DNA from: Methanosarcina horonobensis HB-1 = JCM 15518 | GTDB taxonomy: Archaea > Halobacteriota > Methanosarcinia > Methanosarcinales > Methanosarcinaceae | Assembly: GCF_000970285.1 (NCBI RefSeq) | Contig: NZ_CP009516.1 | Span: 2,707,036-2,771,035, forward strand | Length of the DNA stretch: 64,000 bases | Direction of reading: 5' to 3' | Shown here: in pieces, positions 44,775-53,420 of the stretch | Layout of the letters: the number at the start of each line of letters is the position of its first letter | Numbering within the stretch: position 1 is the stretch's first letter | Position numbers and translations under genes: made by a program | Notes under the pieces: model-generated | Told to the model about the DNA's origin: nothing | The model's database searches: none | The model's input: only the letters and a program-made list of their open reading frames with translations

Positions 44775-45000
44775 GTCCTAACTCATTCCAAAACTTTGTT
44801 GGTAAGGACGAAAAACTTATCACTTTTGGCGTTTTGCTTCGTGTAGGTAAGTCCACCTAGAAAACCCCATTTTTTCTAATAAAAGCATTCTGAATTTTCC
44901 CTGATTTTTAAGAATCGTCCCTTAAAAACCCAGACTCGAATTAATAATATCCACTTTTTTGTTTCTACTTTTAAATTGTGAACTGATTCTCAGTTTAATA
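44775..45000 (-). pseudogene. decayed Cas1/casposase C-terminal fragment
   Basis: On the minus strand one frame reads KKWGFLGGLTYTKQNAKSDK, then FFVLTNKVLE, against KKLGFSKGTLHYMKQNAKND and KPFTLNSHVLE in the intact casposase. DNA similarity continues on both sides, for example TTTTTAAGAATCGTCCCTTA against the matching stretch near 12957. Stops interrupt the frame and the catalytic part is gone. It is the remains of a casposase or closely related cas1 gene, about 20 kb beyond the intact casposon. Confidence 0.85.
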
Positions 45001-45093
45001 TGTAATACTAAATATAATTAAAGCATAATTTAACGTAAACACCGAAAGTACCATAAACCAGGCCTAACCGGATCAACAGGTTGCTGAAAACTT

Positions 45094-45732
45094 ATGATAA
45101 AATCAGGTGGCTCTTTTTTCTATAAGGGATATCGATGCACTATCGGCGCTGTAATCTCACTAAAAGGATTGCCTTATATGGTCACAGTTTCTCATATATT
45201 TCATCGGGGAGAAGGAGATCATTTGACTGTGGATGGAATGAAAGTTGCCGTTACAAGCATTCTGAAACCTTTTGATTTAGCTTTGATAGAACTTCCTTCT
45301 AACTGCATGTTTCAGATCACAGAGCTTGGCAGTGCATCTGAGCTGGAGCAAGCTTTGCTTGTCAATGATATTCGTGCTATCAAATGCAGGGTAGTTAATG
45401 CCGGGACTTCATTGCTTTTCCTGGGCTTCCAGTGCTATAATATGCCAGAACCCGGAGATAGCGGTTCCCCTATCCTGCAGTCAGGGAAGGTAATAGGGCT
45501 TATATCCTCGATAACAATGGACAATTGCATGGGAACTGCAATTTCGTCCAGCGTTATCCGCAGTATGGAGGATTACGAAGATAAGAACAAAGACGAAACA
45601 AATAAAGTTCTTTTAAGGAAACAAAAATCTTTTAAAGAGACAAAGCTTTATAAAGGAATAAAGTCTCTTTTAAGGTTCTCCAATAATCTGCAGCACGATT
45701 TTTCTTACTATTTCAATCCTGTCAAAGTTTAG
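45094..45732 (+). CDS. trypsin-like serine protease, cytoplasmic
   Basis: The 212-residue protein has a chymotrypsin-fold catalytic triad: H34 in VTVSHIF, D61 in FDLALIEL and S123 in PEPGDSGSPIL, with GLISSITM after it. It is about the size of a minimal S1-type domain and lacks a signal peptide or PDZ domain, so it should act inside the cell. The last 50 residues are basic and helical. It sits alone between relics of a casposase and a transposase, and its own sequence is intact. Target unknown; stand-alone trypsin-like domains often serve in stress or defence modules. Confidence 0.8.
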   Translation: MIKSGGSFFYKGYRCTIGAVISLKGLPYMVTVSHIFHRGEGDHLTVDGMKVAVTSILKPFDLALIELPSNCMFQITELGSASELEQALLVNDIRAIKCRVVNAGTSLLFLGFQCYNMPEPGDSGSPILQSGKVIGLISSITMDNCMGTAISSSVIRSMEDYEDKNKDETNKVLLRKQKSFKETKLYKGIKSLLRFSNNLQHDFSYYFNPVKV

Positions 45733-46155
45733 TATAAGAATACATTAAAAAAGATTGGAGAAAAGCCCAAAGGAATTATGTTTCTTTCCCGTGCCCCCCC
45801 GAACACAGGAACTAATATCTTCTAGGCAATTCTTATTCGCACCATTAACGGTTATTCAATCGTTAGTCCTCACCCATTTCCTTTCTAAATTCAATGAAAT
45901 CTCTCTCGACCTCTTCTAGTTCGTGTTCCATTTTATACCCCCATTTTCAGTTGTGATAAAACTTACGCAGTGGAACTGAGATTAGATTTTCTCTATCTCT
46001 CCCAATTCAAATTATAATACTACTATGGTTACTTAAAATTAATTCTACAAAAAATTGCATAGTATCAAAACATCCCTTTGTATTAAAAGTTTCAAAGCCG
46101 ATGTCGAACTCTGTATGAGAAGATTACTCGAAAGGAAGAAACTATAATTGTGAGT
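45733..46155. other. intergenic region without recognised features
   Basis: About 420 bases between the protease gene and the transposase tail. No gene or clear hairpin was found. Confidence 0.5.
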
Positions 46156-46425
46156 TCATCCTAAAACTTGATTTAACATCGTTATTGCTGCTAAGATCAT
46201 AACTCCCAGGTATGATATTTCTTTGATTTCATATCTTGGAAATACCTTTTTGCATGATTCTATCCAGCTAGAAAAACTTTCTATTGCACTTTTCTTTTTG
46301 AATTCGCCCCAATCTACCTTTATTGGTCTCCCCCTCTTCTTTTTCTTTCTATTTCTTGTGTTTACTGGTATATTGGACTTTATTCCTCTTCTTCGATTAA
46401 TCTGGTAAACTTTAAAGGACATAAC
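46156..46425 (-). pseudogene. C-terminal remnant of an IS5-like transposase
   Basis: The stretch encodes RGIKSNIPVNTRNRKKKKRG, then RPIKVDW, SAIESFSSWIESCKKVFPRY and a hydrophobic LGVMILAAITMLNQVLG tail. This is the C-terminal end of IS4/IS5-type DDE transposases found in Methanosarcina, in which the E of SAIE is part of the DDE triad. The N-terminal two-thirds and the element ends are missing. Confidence 0.78.
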
Positions 46426-46575
46426 TCCTGAGCTTAACATCCACGACCCAATGCTTTTTCTGGTGGTTTTAGCCGAGATTCCAAACGGATTAAAGTCAGG
46501 TACTAAAGAAAAATTGAAAACGAAGTAGAGTAGTTTTTTGGAACTACATCAATTCAAAAACATAGAAAAGTCAGG

Positions 46576-47523
46576 TTACATGCAGCCCTTACATTTTGAA
46601 CAATCGCCGCAGGTTGTAGTTTCCGTATAATCGCCACCTGTGATTTTAAATATACATTCAGATATACTATATTCAGTTGCTCGCATACCGTCATCTATGG
46701 TTACGGAATCCTCACCAAAGAACAGTTTTACTGGCACTTTTTCATAATCTTCCATCAAACCCGGTTTCAGCTTCGGGAAGATGATTTTCCTTTCACCGTT
46801 GCTTTTCTTGACAGAAATGATGTCAAAGGTAGCAAGAGAGGTTAACCTGCCGTTTCTGTCAAAGCCCAGGGAGTTTTTATCCGCATCGATGCCCAGTGCA
46901 TTTGCATCATACACATTAATCGAGCCAATGGGAGTTTCAACAGGAACTGGTTTTGCCGGTTCTACGGACTCTATGCTTCCATCTTCAAAAAGTTTGAATC
47001 CTGTTCGAATGGGAATTTTTCCTGCAGGAGTATTAATTGTAATTGTTTCGGTAGGCCACAGGATCAGGCTTCTGACTTTTCCTCCCGGATAAAAGCGCAA
47101 CCCGATTATTTTTACATTGAAACTCCCGAACGGGAACGTAAAATCATATTTCTGTGCCAGAGCCCCTTCATCTTCTTCCGACCAGAAACCGCTGATTTGC
47201 CCGTTTAGGGGAAACAAACTATTGAGCGAACCGTCTTCAAAAAAAGTTACCAGTTCGGCAGGGAATGTTCCTATTGATGTGTTTACTTCAGTTTGCTGCT
47301 CTAAAGAAATGCTTTTAACTTTTCCGTTTTTATAGAAGGACAGAGCTTTTAACTGTTTTCTTCTGATTCCTGGATCTCCGTACTGCGGAACAAAGTCACC
47401 GTATTTTGTGTGGATCAAGTTGTAATCATTAAGCTTGCACTCATTCAGTTCGCCGTTATCATATGTAGTAAAGCTCGTTATTCCTTTGATTCCGCTTAGT
47501 TCAACAGTTGACATTGTTATCAT
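46576..47523 (-). CDS. conserved protein with repeated beta motifs and a C-terminal cysteine cluster
   Basis: The 315-residue protein is beta-rich, with five or six loose repeats of the type FYKNGKVKSISL, FFEDGSLNSLFP, FYPGGKVRSLIL and LFEDGSIESVEP, resembling YwqK/MORN-like hairpins, separated by IPIRTG and VPVETPIG turns. It ends with CGDCSKCKGCM, a likely metal or redox cysteine cluster. No signal peptide is present. The likely start is the ATG at 47514 (MSTVELSG) or codons just upstream. The family looks conserved, but I know no function for it. Confidence 0.75.
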   Translation of the reverse strand: MITMSTVELSGIKGITSFTTYDNGELNECKLNDYNLIHTKYGDFVPQYGDPGIRRKQLKALSFYKNGKVKSISLEQQTEVNTSIGTFPAELVTFFEDGSLNSLFPLNGQISGFWSEEDEGALAQKYDFTFPFGSFNVKIIGLRFYPGGKVRSLILWPTETITINTPAGKIPIRTGFKLFEDGSIESVEPAKPVPVETPIGSINVYDANALGIDADKNSLGFDRNGRLTSLATFDIISVKKSNGERKIIFPKLKPGLMEDYEKVPVKLFFGEDSVTIDDGMRATEYSISECIFKITGGDYTETTTCGDCSKCKGCM

Positions 47524-48243
47524 TCCTGATTGAAAAATAGATTCAGTTCTTAATTTTAACTCAAAAATTTACTTTAACCCAAGTTCTCTACTTTTTACTC
47601 GATGCTGAAAGAAATACTGAATATTAATAATAAAAATCTAATTGCATGTCATTAAATTTCTGGGATATACCATATATTAATGCTCCCTTCCTAATTTCGT
47701 TCGTCTGCGCGATACTTTCACATATGCAGCTCCTGCTCAGGAAAAATAATTTTTTTGAATGTTTATAGAGATCACCCCAAAATTAGCTTTATCTTCACAT
47801 CAGTAAAGTTTCATAATTATCTTCATAATCGAAAACTCAATTGTCTATTTAGAATTTGAAATTTAGAGAAGTAATTTTGAATTTCAGGATAAACTCATAG
47901 AGCTCATAGTAGCTTAATGTAAATATTTTCTAGGAGTCTTTTAATTTTTATCAGATTTTCATTTACTGGCTTTGCAAAAATCTGTTCCTGGTAGACGTGA
48001 TAATTAGTAAAATAAATATATCAATAAAACCATAACTTAATAATTAAATTATTTCAGTTGACAGATCATACTAAATCATATAAAATCGTCAGTCAAGACT
48101 CGCAATGCATATATTACTCCATAAGTGGAGGAAAAGCCATCATAATAGGGTTAGAATAAGTAATTGTGATAATTTTGGGTTATAAATTTTTATTTCTAGC
48201 GAAATAGACCAGAAAAATAAATCGGGACTAAAGGAGGGAAACT
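47524..48243. other. intergenic region without recognised features
   Basis: 720 AT-rich bases between divergent genes. TATA-like stretches are plentiful, but no RNA gene, repeat or relic was recognised. GGAGGG just before 48244 is the ribosome binding site of the next gene. Confidence 0.5.
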
Positions 48244-48663
48244 ATGACCAGAAAAACAGATGAAGTTATGTGTCCAAATCCAAAATGCGGATATTATCTT
48301 AAAGCAGAAGGAAAAGCCATAATAAAACGTGGAAAGTACAAAACCGGACATCAGAGATACTATTGTAAACACTGCAATAAGTTTTTTATGGATACAATAG
48401 GCACGGCTGTATATCGTAAACATCTGCCTAAAGAAGAAATTAGGCTTATATATCGACTTTTTCTCGAAAAAAATGGGATTAGAAGCATTGAACGGATAAC
48501 AGGGCATCACAGAGATACCATAAGCAATCTGTTAAAAGATACAGTGAAAAATGAAAAAACAGAAGAATATCTGATCAATCAAATTGGACTGACAGCTGAA
48601 GAATGCGAGAAATTGTGGGCACTTTTAGAAGTAAAGAGAAATTCTTCCCGAAAGTCTCCTTAA
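48244..48663 (+). CDS. IS1-like zinc-ribbon/helix-turn-helix protein (transposase N-terminal part)
   Basis: The 139-residue protein starts with a zinc ribbon (CPNPKCGYYLKAEGKAII and YYCKHCNKFF) and continues with a helix-turn-helix (IRSIERITGHHRDTISNLL), the layout of InsA of IS1-type elements. It has GGAGGG seven bases before the ATG. The DDE catalytic domain is not found downstream, so it is either a stand-alone DNA-binding protein or what is left of an IS1-family element. Confidence 0.75.
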   Translation: MTRKTDEVMCPNPKCGYYLKAEGKAIIKRGKYKTGHQRYYCKHCNKFFMDTIGTAVYRKHLPKEEIRLIYRLFLEKNGIRSIERITGHHRDTISNLLKDTVKNEKTEEYLINQIGLTAEECEKLWALLEVKRNSSRKSP

Positions 48664-49096
48664 AATGAAAAGACAGTATACATAAATAATTTATGTAATT
48701 CAATCCATCCAGAAGTCCTGTTCTATTACATTCTTTTTTAATTTTTTGTGGTTAAAGCACAAAGATTTGCCAAAGTAATAAGTATTTTATATAGGGCCAT
48801 ATATCCATTATGGAACTTATGCATCCTATAAAACAGGAAGATGTCCGATAAACAGTTATGGGGAGTCGTTGTATGTAAAGTGGTTTACTTTGCACCACTG
48901 ATTCTCAGCTAATCATCGCAGACACTCAAGAAGCCGGAGTGCTTTGGTTACATGTGCGCTAAAGTATTCCTAACTGAAGTGCATGAGGTTTCGAAACTTA
49001 ACATTACTAAAACACAAAATAAAACAGATCAAACCAGATAATTTTTAGGTGTAATATGTAAATAAAGGGTCAAAAATACAAAAAGGAGTTGGAAAT
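48664..49096. other. intergenic region without recognised features
   Basis: 430 bases, AT-rich, between two plus-strand genes. AGTGG near 48880 and CCACT near 48895 could form a small hairpin. GGAG at 49083-49086 is the ribosome binding site of the next gene. Confidence 0.5.
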
Positions 49097-50299
49097 ATGA
49101 GTAAAAGCACATTCTTGAGGGCAATGTCCCTATTTTTAGGGGTACTGCTTTACCTGGGGTCGATACCAGCTGCATTTGCTCAAACAGAATCAGCTAGTAC
49201 CTCGACTTCAAATGAAACCATAATACATGAAATAAGTCCCGGCTATTATGACTTGTACCTGCAGCAGGGGGAAAGCAGTAGCTTTAGTATAACTTTCACA
49301 AATAATGGTAAGAAAGCTCTTGAAATAGAACCAAAAGTTGTACCCATATGTTGCAGTTATGACTTTGACGAAAACTGGATAACCATATCCCCGGCAAACG
49401 TGGAGGTAGGACGAGGTGCAGAGCAGGAATTTACCGTTGAAGTTAATATTCCTGAGGATGCGGATGGTGGGAGTTATGAAACCTACATAGCTTTTACAGA
49501 CGATGTAGACCTTTACTCCCAGTTTATCAATGGAATGTACCTTTACATTACGGTCCCGACTTATCAAAAAATAGAGCTTCAAACATATTACATCTCTGAT
49601 TCCGTTGAGGCTGGAATAGAATATGAGTACACGGTAAAAATCAAAAACGTAGCAGCCAAAAATATAACTATCGACCCAAAGGTAACCGAAAATTACTACG
49701 ATAGCTCTTTTGATGAATTTGATATTGATGACAAAATAGAAATCATTGCACCGTCAACATTAGAACCGGGTCAAATTGCTAATATGACTATCCGGGTTTC
49801 TGTTCCGGAGGATGCAACAGGAACTTACGATGGATATATTGACATGAACGTTAATGGGAACGATAATGACGGAAATGAGCCGCAACTGGAGCTTTACTTG
49901 ACGGTTCTACAGCAGCCTTCAGTTCCTTATGTGAAAACCTTCAGTACCAAGACTGCCGACCCCATAACAATTGAAGTCTCAACTTATGTGTATAGCTCGG
50001 ATTCATGGTTGCGTATTCCACCTCAAGATGAAATCCCATCGTTTGAATTGAATCTGAAGTTTGATTCCAGTCCTGTTGATATGAGCCCTGTAAAAACAAC
50101 GCAAAGAGGCAATGTAGGTATTGGGTGGAATTATTTCCCAACCTGGTCAGAAGAAGATGGCGTAATCTATCAAAATTACGACAGGTATTATATTGAAAGG
50201 TATACAGTACCCGGAGCGATCGGAGATTGGGAACTTGAAATCCTTCCTAGAAACGCAGAAACTTTTGAATACTCGATAACTGTTGGAAACTCAAATTAA
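49097..50299 (+). CDS. secreted protein with two NEW3/COG1470-like beta-sandwich domains
   Basis: The 400-residue protein has a signal peptide ending near AAFA (residue 28). Two related Ig-like repeats follow, at about 50-150 (LQQGESSSFSITFTNNGKKA and EQEFTVEVNIPEDADGGSY) and 165-275 (YEYTVKIKNVAAKNI and NMTIRVSVPEDATGTYDGY), then a C-terminal beta domain. Such sandwiches are typical of archaeal surface proteins that bind carbohydrates or other surface molecules. No sorting tail or C-terminal membrane helix is present, so it is probably released or held by interaction. GGAGTTGGAAAT precedes the ATG. Confidence 0.8.
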   Translation: MSKSTFLRAMSLFLGVLLYLGSIPAAFAQTESASTSTSNETIIHEISPGYYDLYLQQGESSSFSITFTNNGKKALEIEPKVVPICCSYDFDENWITISPANVEVGRGAEQEFTVEVNIPEDADGGSYETYIAFTDDVDLYSQFINGMYLYITVPTYQKIELQTYYISDSVEAGIEYEYTVKIKNVAAKNITIDPKVTENYYDSSFDEFDIDDKIEIIAPSTLEPGQIANMTIRVSVPEDATGTYDGYIDMNVNGNDNDGNEPQLELYLTVLQQPSVPYVKTFSTKTADPITIEVSTYVYSSDSWLRIPPQDEIPSFELNLKFDSSPVDMSPVKTTQRGNVGIGWNYFPTWSEEDGVIYQNYDRYYIERYTVPGAIGDWELEILPRNAETFEYSITVGNSN

Positions 50300-50302
50300 A
50301 AA

Positions 50303-50385
50303 GTAACAGGTTAAAGGGAGATTACAAAAAGCTAGCAGGATCTGATTTTCTTTCTTCCAGAGTCCTGTTACCCGTTTTTGGATTT
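50303..50385 (+). terminator. nested hairpin terminator
   Basis: GTAACAGG at 50303-50310 pairs with CCTGTTAC at 50364-50371. Inside it, CAGGATCTG near 50337 pairs with CAGAGTCCTG near 50358. A T-rich GTTTTTGG follows. It lies directly after the secreted-protein gene. Confidence 0.55.
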
Positions 50386-50420
50386 TCTATTTCTCTCTAT
50401 TTAAGGGGGTAGGACTGTTA

Positions 50421-51050
50421 TTATAAGTCTCCTGCCTGCATTTCTGTAATATAAGGATCATAAGCAGCCGTTGAGCGGCCTGAAACGCGTGCATTATAAT
50501 AGTCTGCAGCAATTGAAGCCTGCTGCTCACGATTATAGTTACGAAAATGAGGTTTTGCACCAAGAACGTATCCGTATCCTTCTGTCGCTCGTGCATAAGA
50601 TGCCTCGATCATATATCTTGAGCCGACATGCTCCATCTGTGATACATGGGCTAATTCATGAATAAGCCATTTCATGTTTTGATTCCCAGGAGCAGCCTTA
50701 ATCCTTTTATTGAAGTTAATTGTACGAAAAGAGGTAATACCCATACCCGAACACTTATGTTTCTTTGCCCCCAACCAGGCAAACAGTGAATTTTCGTCTA
50801 TGCGCACTTTTCGATAATTGATACTGTCACCAAATACCTTTCTGGCCTCCTGCTCTTCTACCTGGGTTAGCTTTCGAGTACCGGGTTTTACAGTCTGCCA
50901 TAAAAAGTCCATAAACTCAGGAAAACTGCAGATGTCAAGAAGTTTTGCCATTATTCTGCCTATCAGGACAGTAAGGAACAGCAGACTCTCCCATAAACTT
51001 TTATGATAATACTTTCCTTTTTGCCCATTCCGAGTTGTTACACATTTCAA
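50421..51050 (-). CDS. putative zinc metallopeptidase (HELAH)
   Basis: The 209-residue protein has the zincin motif HELAH in WLIHELAHVSQMEHVG near residue 135, where the two His and the Glu should bind zinc and activate water, and an ASYARATEGYGYV helix that may provide the third ligand. The open frame begins at a TTG at 51050 preceded by GGTGAGATGAT. An ATG at 50951 (MAKLLDICSF) is an alternative that would remove a short hydrophobic segment (LLFLTVLIGRI). It resembles DUF4157-type peptidase domains linked to secretion or toxins, but here it stands alone. Substrate unknown. Confidence 0.72.
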   Translation of the reverse strand: MKCVTTRNGQKGKYYHKSLWESLLFLTVLIGRIMAKLLDICSFPEFMDFLWQTVKPGTRKLTQVEEQEARKVFGDSINYRKVRIDENSLFAWLGAKKHKCSGMGITSFRTINFNKRIKAAPGNQNMKWLIHELAHVSQMEHVGSRYMIEASYARATEGYGYVLGAKPHFRNYNREQQASIAADYYNARVSGRSTAAYDPYITEMQAGDL

Positions 51051-51961
51051 ATCATCTCACCCATTTATTAGCTTTGTAAAGTCATAGTTTCAGTTCTTAT
51101 AGTTTCCTCAGTTTGATATTACAGACTTCTTTCATCTTTATTCGGGTAGATAATAAATTCGGTAAGGCAGGGCAAATAAGTAAGTAAGAAATTGGAAAGA
51201 AAGGACGGAAAAGGCCAGCTCATAAGGGTAAGTGAAAATAAAAGAAGAGAAGGCAGTGTAAAGAACAGGAAAGGAAGAGAAGACAGGAAATCAAGAAATA
51301 AGACAGCAAGGGCGGAGTAAGAAAACGCCCGAAAGCACTTTGTTCCGACTGTAGCCCCCGATACAGTTGTCCCAGAGATACGCTCCCCCAAGCGCATTGA
51401 CCCGAAACAGGAACGATGACTTTCGGGCAATTCTTTTACTTACTCATTCATACCCGTTACTCACTCGTTCTATCCGTTCACTCCTGGTTGCAAATATACA
51501 ATTGACTCTTAATTATTTTAAATTAATTATATCAAAAATTACTCGCGAACGAAATATATTTTCACGCAAAATATTTCAAAACCAGAAATCGTGCTTGTTT
51601 ACACGAAAAATTTGCGTAGAAGACTATTTGTATTCGAGTTTGATCGAATAAACAGGATAAGTTAAAATATTTTAGGAATTTGAATTTGAGAAATTAAAAC
51701 AGAAAGTTTCGGCTACAGCACAAACAGAAAAATCACAAAAACTTACATTCAGGAAATTTTCTTTGAAAAACGCTTCAAAAAAGATATGAGGCATGCGGTT
51801 GTATACTTAGGTTGAGGGGAAATTAAAACAGCTTATTCCGGAGAACCTTTACAGGCAAAGGGTACGGTTCTAGTGAGAGTATAATTCCAGCCTTAATTTA
51901 GATTTACAGAATTATTGCATTTAATTTATTGCATAAATATTGAAACTACTGAGGGGCTAAT
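51051..51961. other. long intergenic region with a candidate structured RNA
   Basis: Over 900 bases without a gene. 51160-51310 is purine-rich on the plus strand. 51315-51445 holds the branched inverted-repeat structure listed separately. 51446-51961 is AT-rich with no recognised feature, ending in GAGGGG before the next gene. Confidence 0.55.
51315..51445 (-). ncRNA. candidate structured non-coding RNA
   Basis: Nested complementary arms are visible: GAGTAAG (51315-51321) with CTTACTC (51439-51445); GCCCGAAAG (51327-51335) with CTTTCGGGC (51420-51428); GTTCC (51342-51346) with GGAAC (51410-51414). Inside are two hairpins: ACTGTA-GCCCCCGA-TACAGT (51348-51367) and CGCT-CCCCCA-AGCG (51381-51394). 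On the minus strand both loops present runs of five G. A TATA-like TGTATATTTG on the minus strand near 51497-51506 would start an RNA near 51475, favouring that strand. No known family was assigned. Confidence 0.45.
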
Positions 51962-53332
51962 ATGATATTTGAGCGCATTAAGTCTGAAGGGCTGGCTCAT
52001 CTTTCTTATTTCGTTGGTTCTGGAGATGAAGCCATTGTTATCGATCCTCGGAGAGACTGTCAGATCTATTCCGATCTTGCCAGAAGAGAGGGCATGAAAA
52101 TTAAATATATTTTTGAAACGCATAGAAACGAAGACTATGTAATTGGCTCTCTGGAACTGAAGGAGCTTACAGATGCAGAGCTCTACCACGGGCAGGGAGT
52201 GGACTTCAAGTATGGAAATTTTGTTCGTGACGGGCAGGAGTTTGATTTTGGATCAATGAAGCTGGCTGCCCTGCATACTCCCGGACATACCGACGAAAGC
52301 ATGTCCTATACTCTCGCTGATCCCGATGCAGGCAAAGAACCTTTAATGGTTTTCACAGGAGACGCCCTGTTTGTAGGCGAGGTAGGGAGAACCGATCTAT
52401 ATGGACCTGAAGAAGCTCCAAGGATGGCAGCAAATCTGTATGACAGTATTTTTAATAAAATTCTCCCACTGGGAGATAGGGTAATACTCTGCCCTGCCCA
52501 TGGCGCGGGTTCGCTTTGCGGAGGGGCTATCTCCAAGCGGGAGTACAGTACCCTGGGCCTGGAGCGAATCCAGAGCCCTGCTCTGCAGAAGACTGACAAA
52601 GAAGAGTTTGTAAAGTTCAAGCTTGAAGAGAAACTCGAGTTTCCGCCTTACTTTGAGAAAATGGAGGAATATAACCTCCAGGGCCCTCCTTTGCTGAAGG
52701 GGCTGCCAGTGCCTGAAATGCTTTCTCCAGAAGAGTTCAGAACAAGAATGGAAAAGGGAGCTCTGGTCGTGGATACACGCATGTCCCACTCTTTCGGAGG
52801 AGCACATATAAAAGGTTCATATGGCATCTGGCTGAAAGGTCTGCCTTTCTTTGCCGGTTGGATTCTTCCCTACGATAAGCCCATACTTCTGGTACTTGAA
52901 GAAAAGGATCAGCTGGAAACTGCTGTAAGGTATCTGGTCAGAATCGGATATGACAATATAGCAGGCTTCCTGAACGGCGGAATTGCAGCATGGTACATGA
53001 AAGCCTTACCTGTAGACGGCTTGAATCTTATATCAGTCCAGAGTCTGAAAAAGAAAATCGAAAAGAGTGAGGAAATGATACTTCTGGACGTCAGAAGCGA
53101 CGAAGAATGGGGCGAAGGACATATTGAAGGAGCAAAACACATATACGTCGGATATCTGGAAGAGAACCTGGATAAAGTTCCCAGAGGTTGTCCAATAGTT
53201 GTTTACTGCGACTCATCACGGCGTTCAAATATAGCGGCTTCGATTCTGAAAAAGAACGGGTATAACGAAGTATACAACGTCCTCGGGAGTATGACTGCAT
53301 GGAAAAACGCAGGATATGAAATTGTAAAATAA
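51962..53332 (+). CDS. metallo-beta-lactamase fused to two rhodanese domains
   Basis: Residues 1-235 are a persulfide-dioxygenase/glyoxalase II-type metallo-beta-lactamase domain (LHTPGHTDESMSY, FTGDALFVGEVGRTDL, CPAHGAGSLCG). Residues of about 255-345 are a rhodanese domain without its catalytic cysteine, and 350-456 a rhodanese domain with it (VYCDSSRRSN). The family handles sulfane sulfur. The first metal motif is altered: ETHRNEDYVIGS stands where THxHxDH is usual, so two of the expected ligands are missing. I recall similar altered forms in other anaerobes, so this may be a real subfamily with different metal use. GAGGGG precedes the ATG. Confidence 0.85.
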   Translation: MIFERIKSEGLAHLSYFVGSGDEAIVIDPRRDCQIYSDLARREGMKIKYIFETHRNEDYVIGSLELKELTDAELYHGQGVDFKYGNFVRDGQEFDFGSMKLAALHTPGHTDESMSYTLADPDAGKEPLMVFTGDALFVGEVGRTDLYGPEEAPRMAANLYDSIFNKILPLGDRVILCPAHGAGSLCGGAISKREYSTLGLERIQSPALQKTDKEEFVKFKLEEKLEFPPYFEKMEEYNLQGPPLLKGLPVPEMLSPEEFRTRMEKGALVVDTRMSHSFGGAHIKGSYGIWLKGLPFFAGWILPYDKPILLVLEEKDQLETAVRYLVRIGYDNIAGFLNGGIAAWYMKALPVDGLNLISVQSLKKKIEKSEEMILLDVRSDEEWGEGHIEGAKHIYVGYLEENLDKVPRGCPIVVYCDSSRRSNIAASILKKNGYNEVYNVLGSMTAWKNAGYEIVK

Positions 53333-53420
53333 ACTAGCGTTTTAACCCAATTTATTTTTTTTGGTTTTCGAATTTAGAGTTTAGAAATCTTTATATCTCC
53401 TCTCTATTTTTTTATTAACC

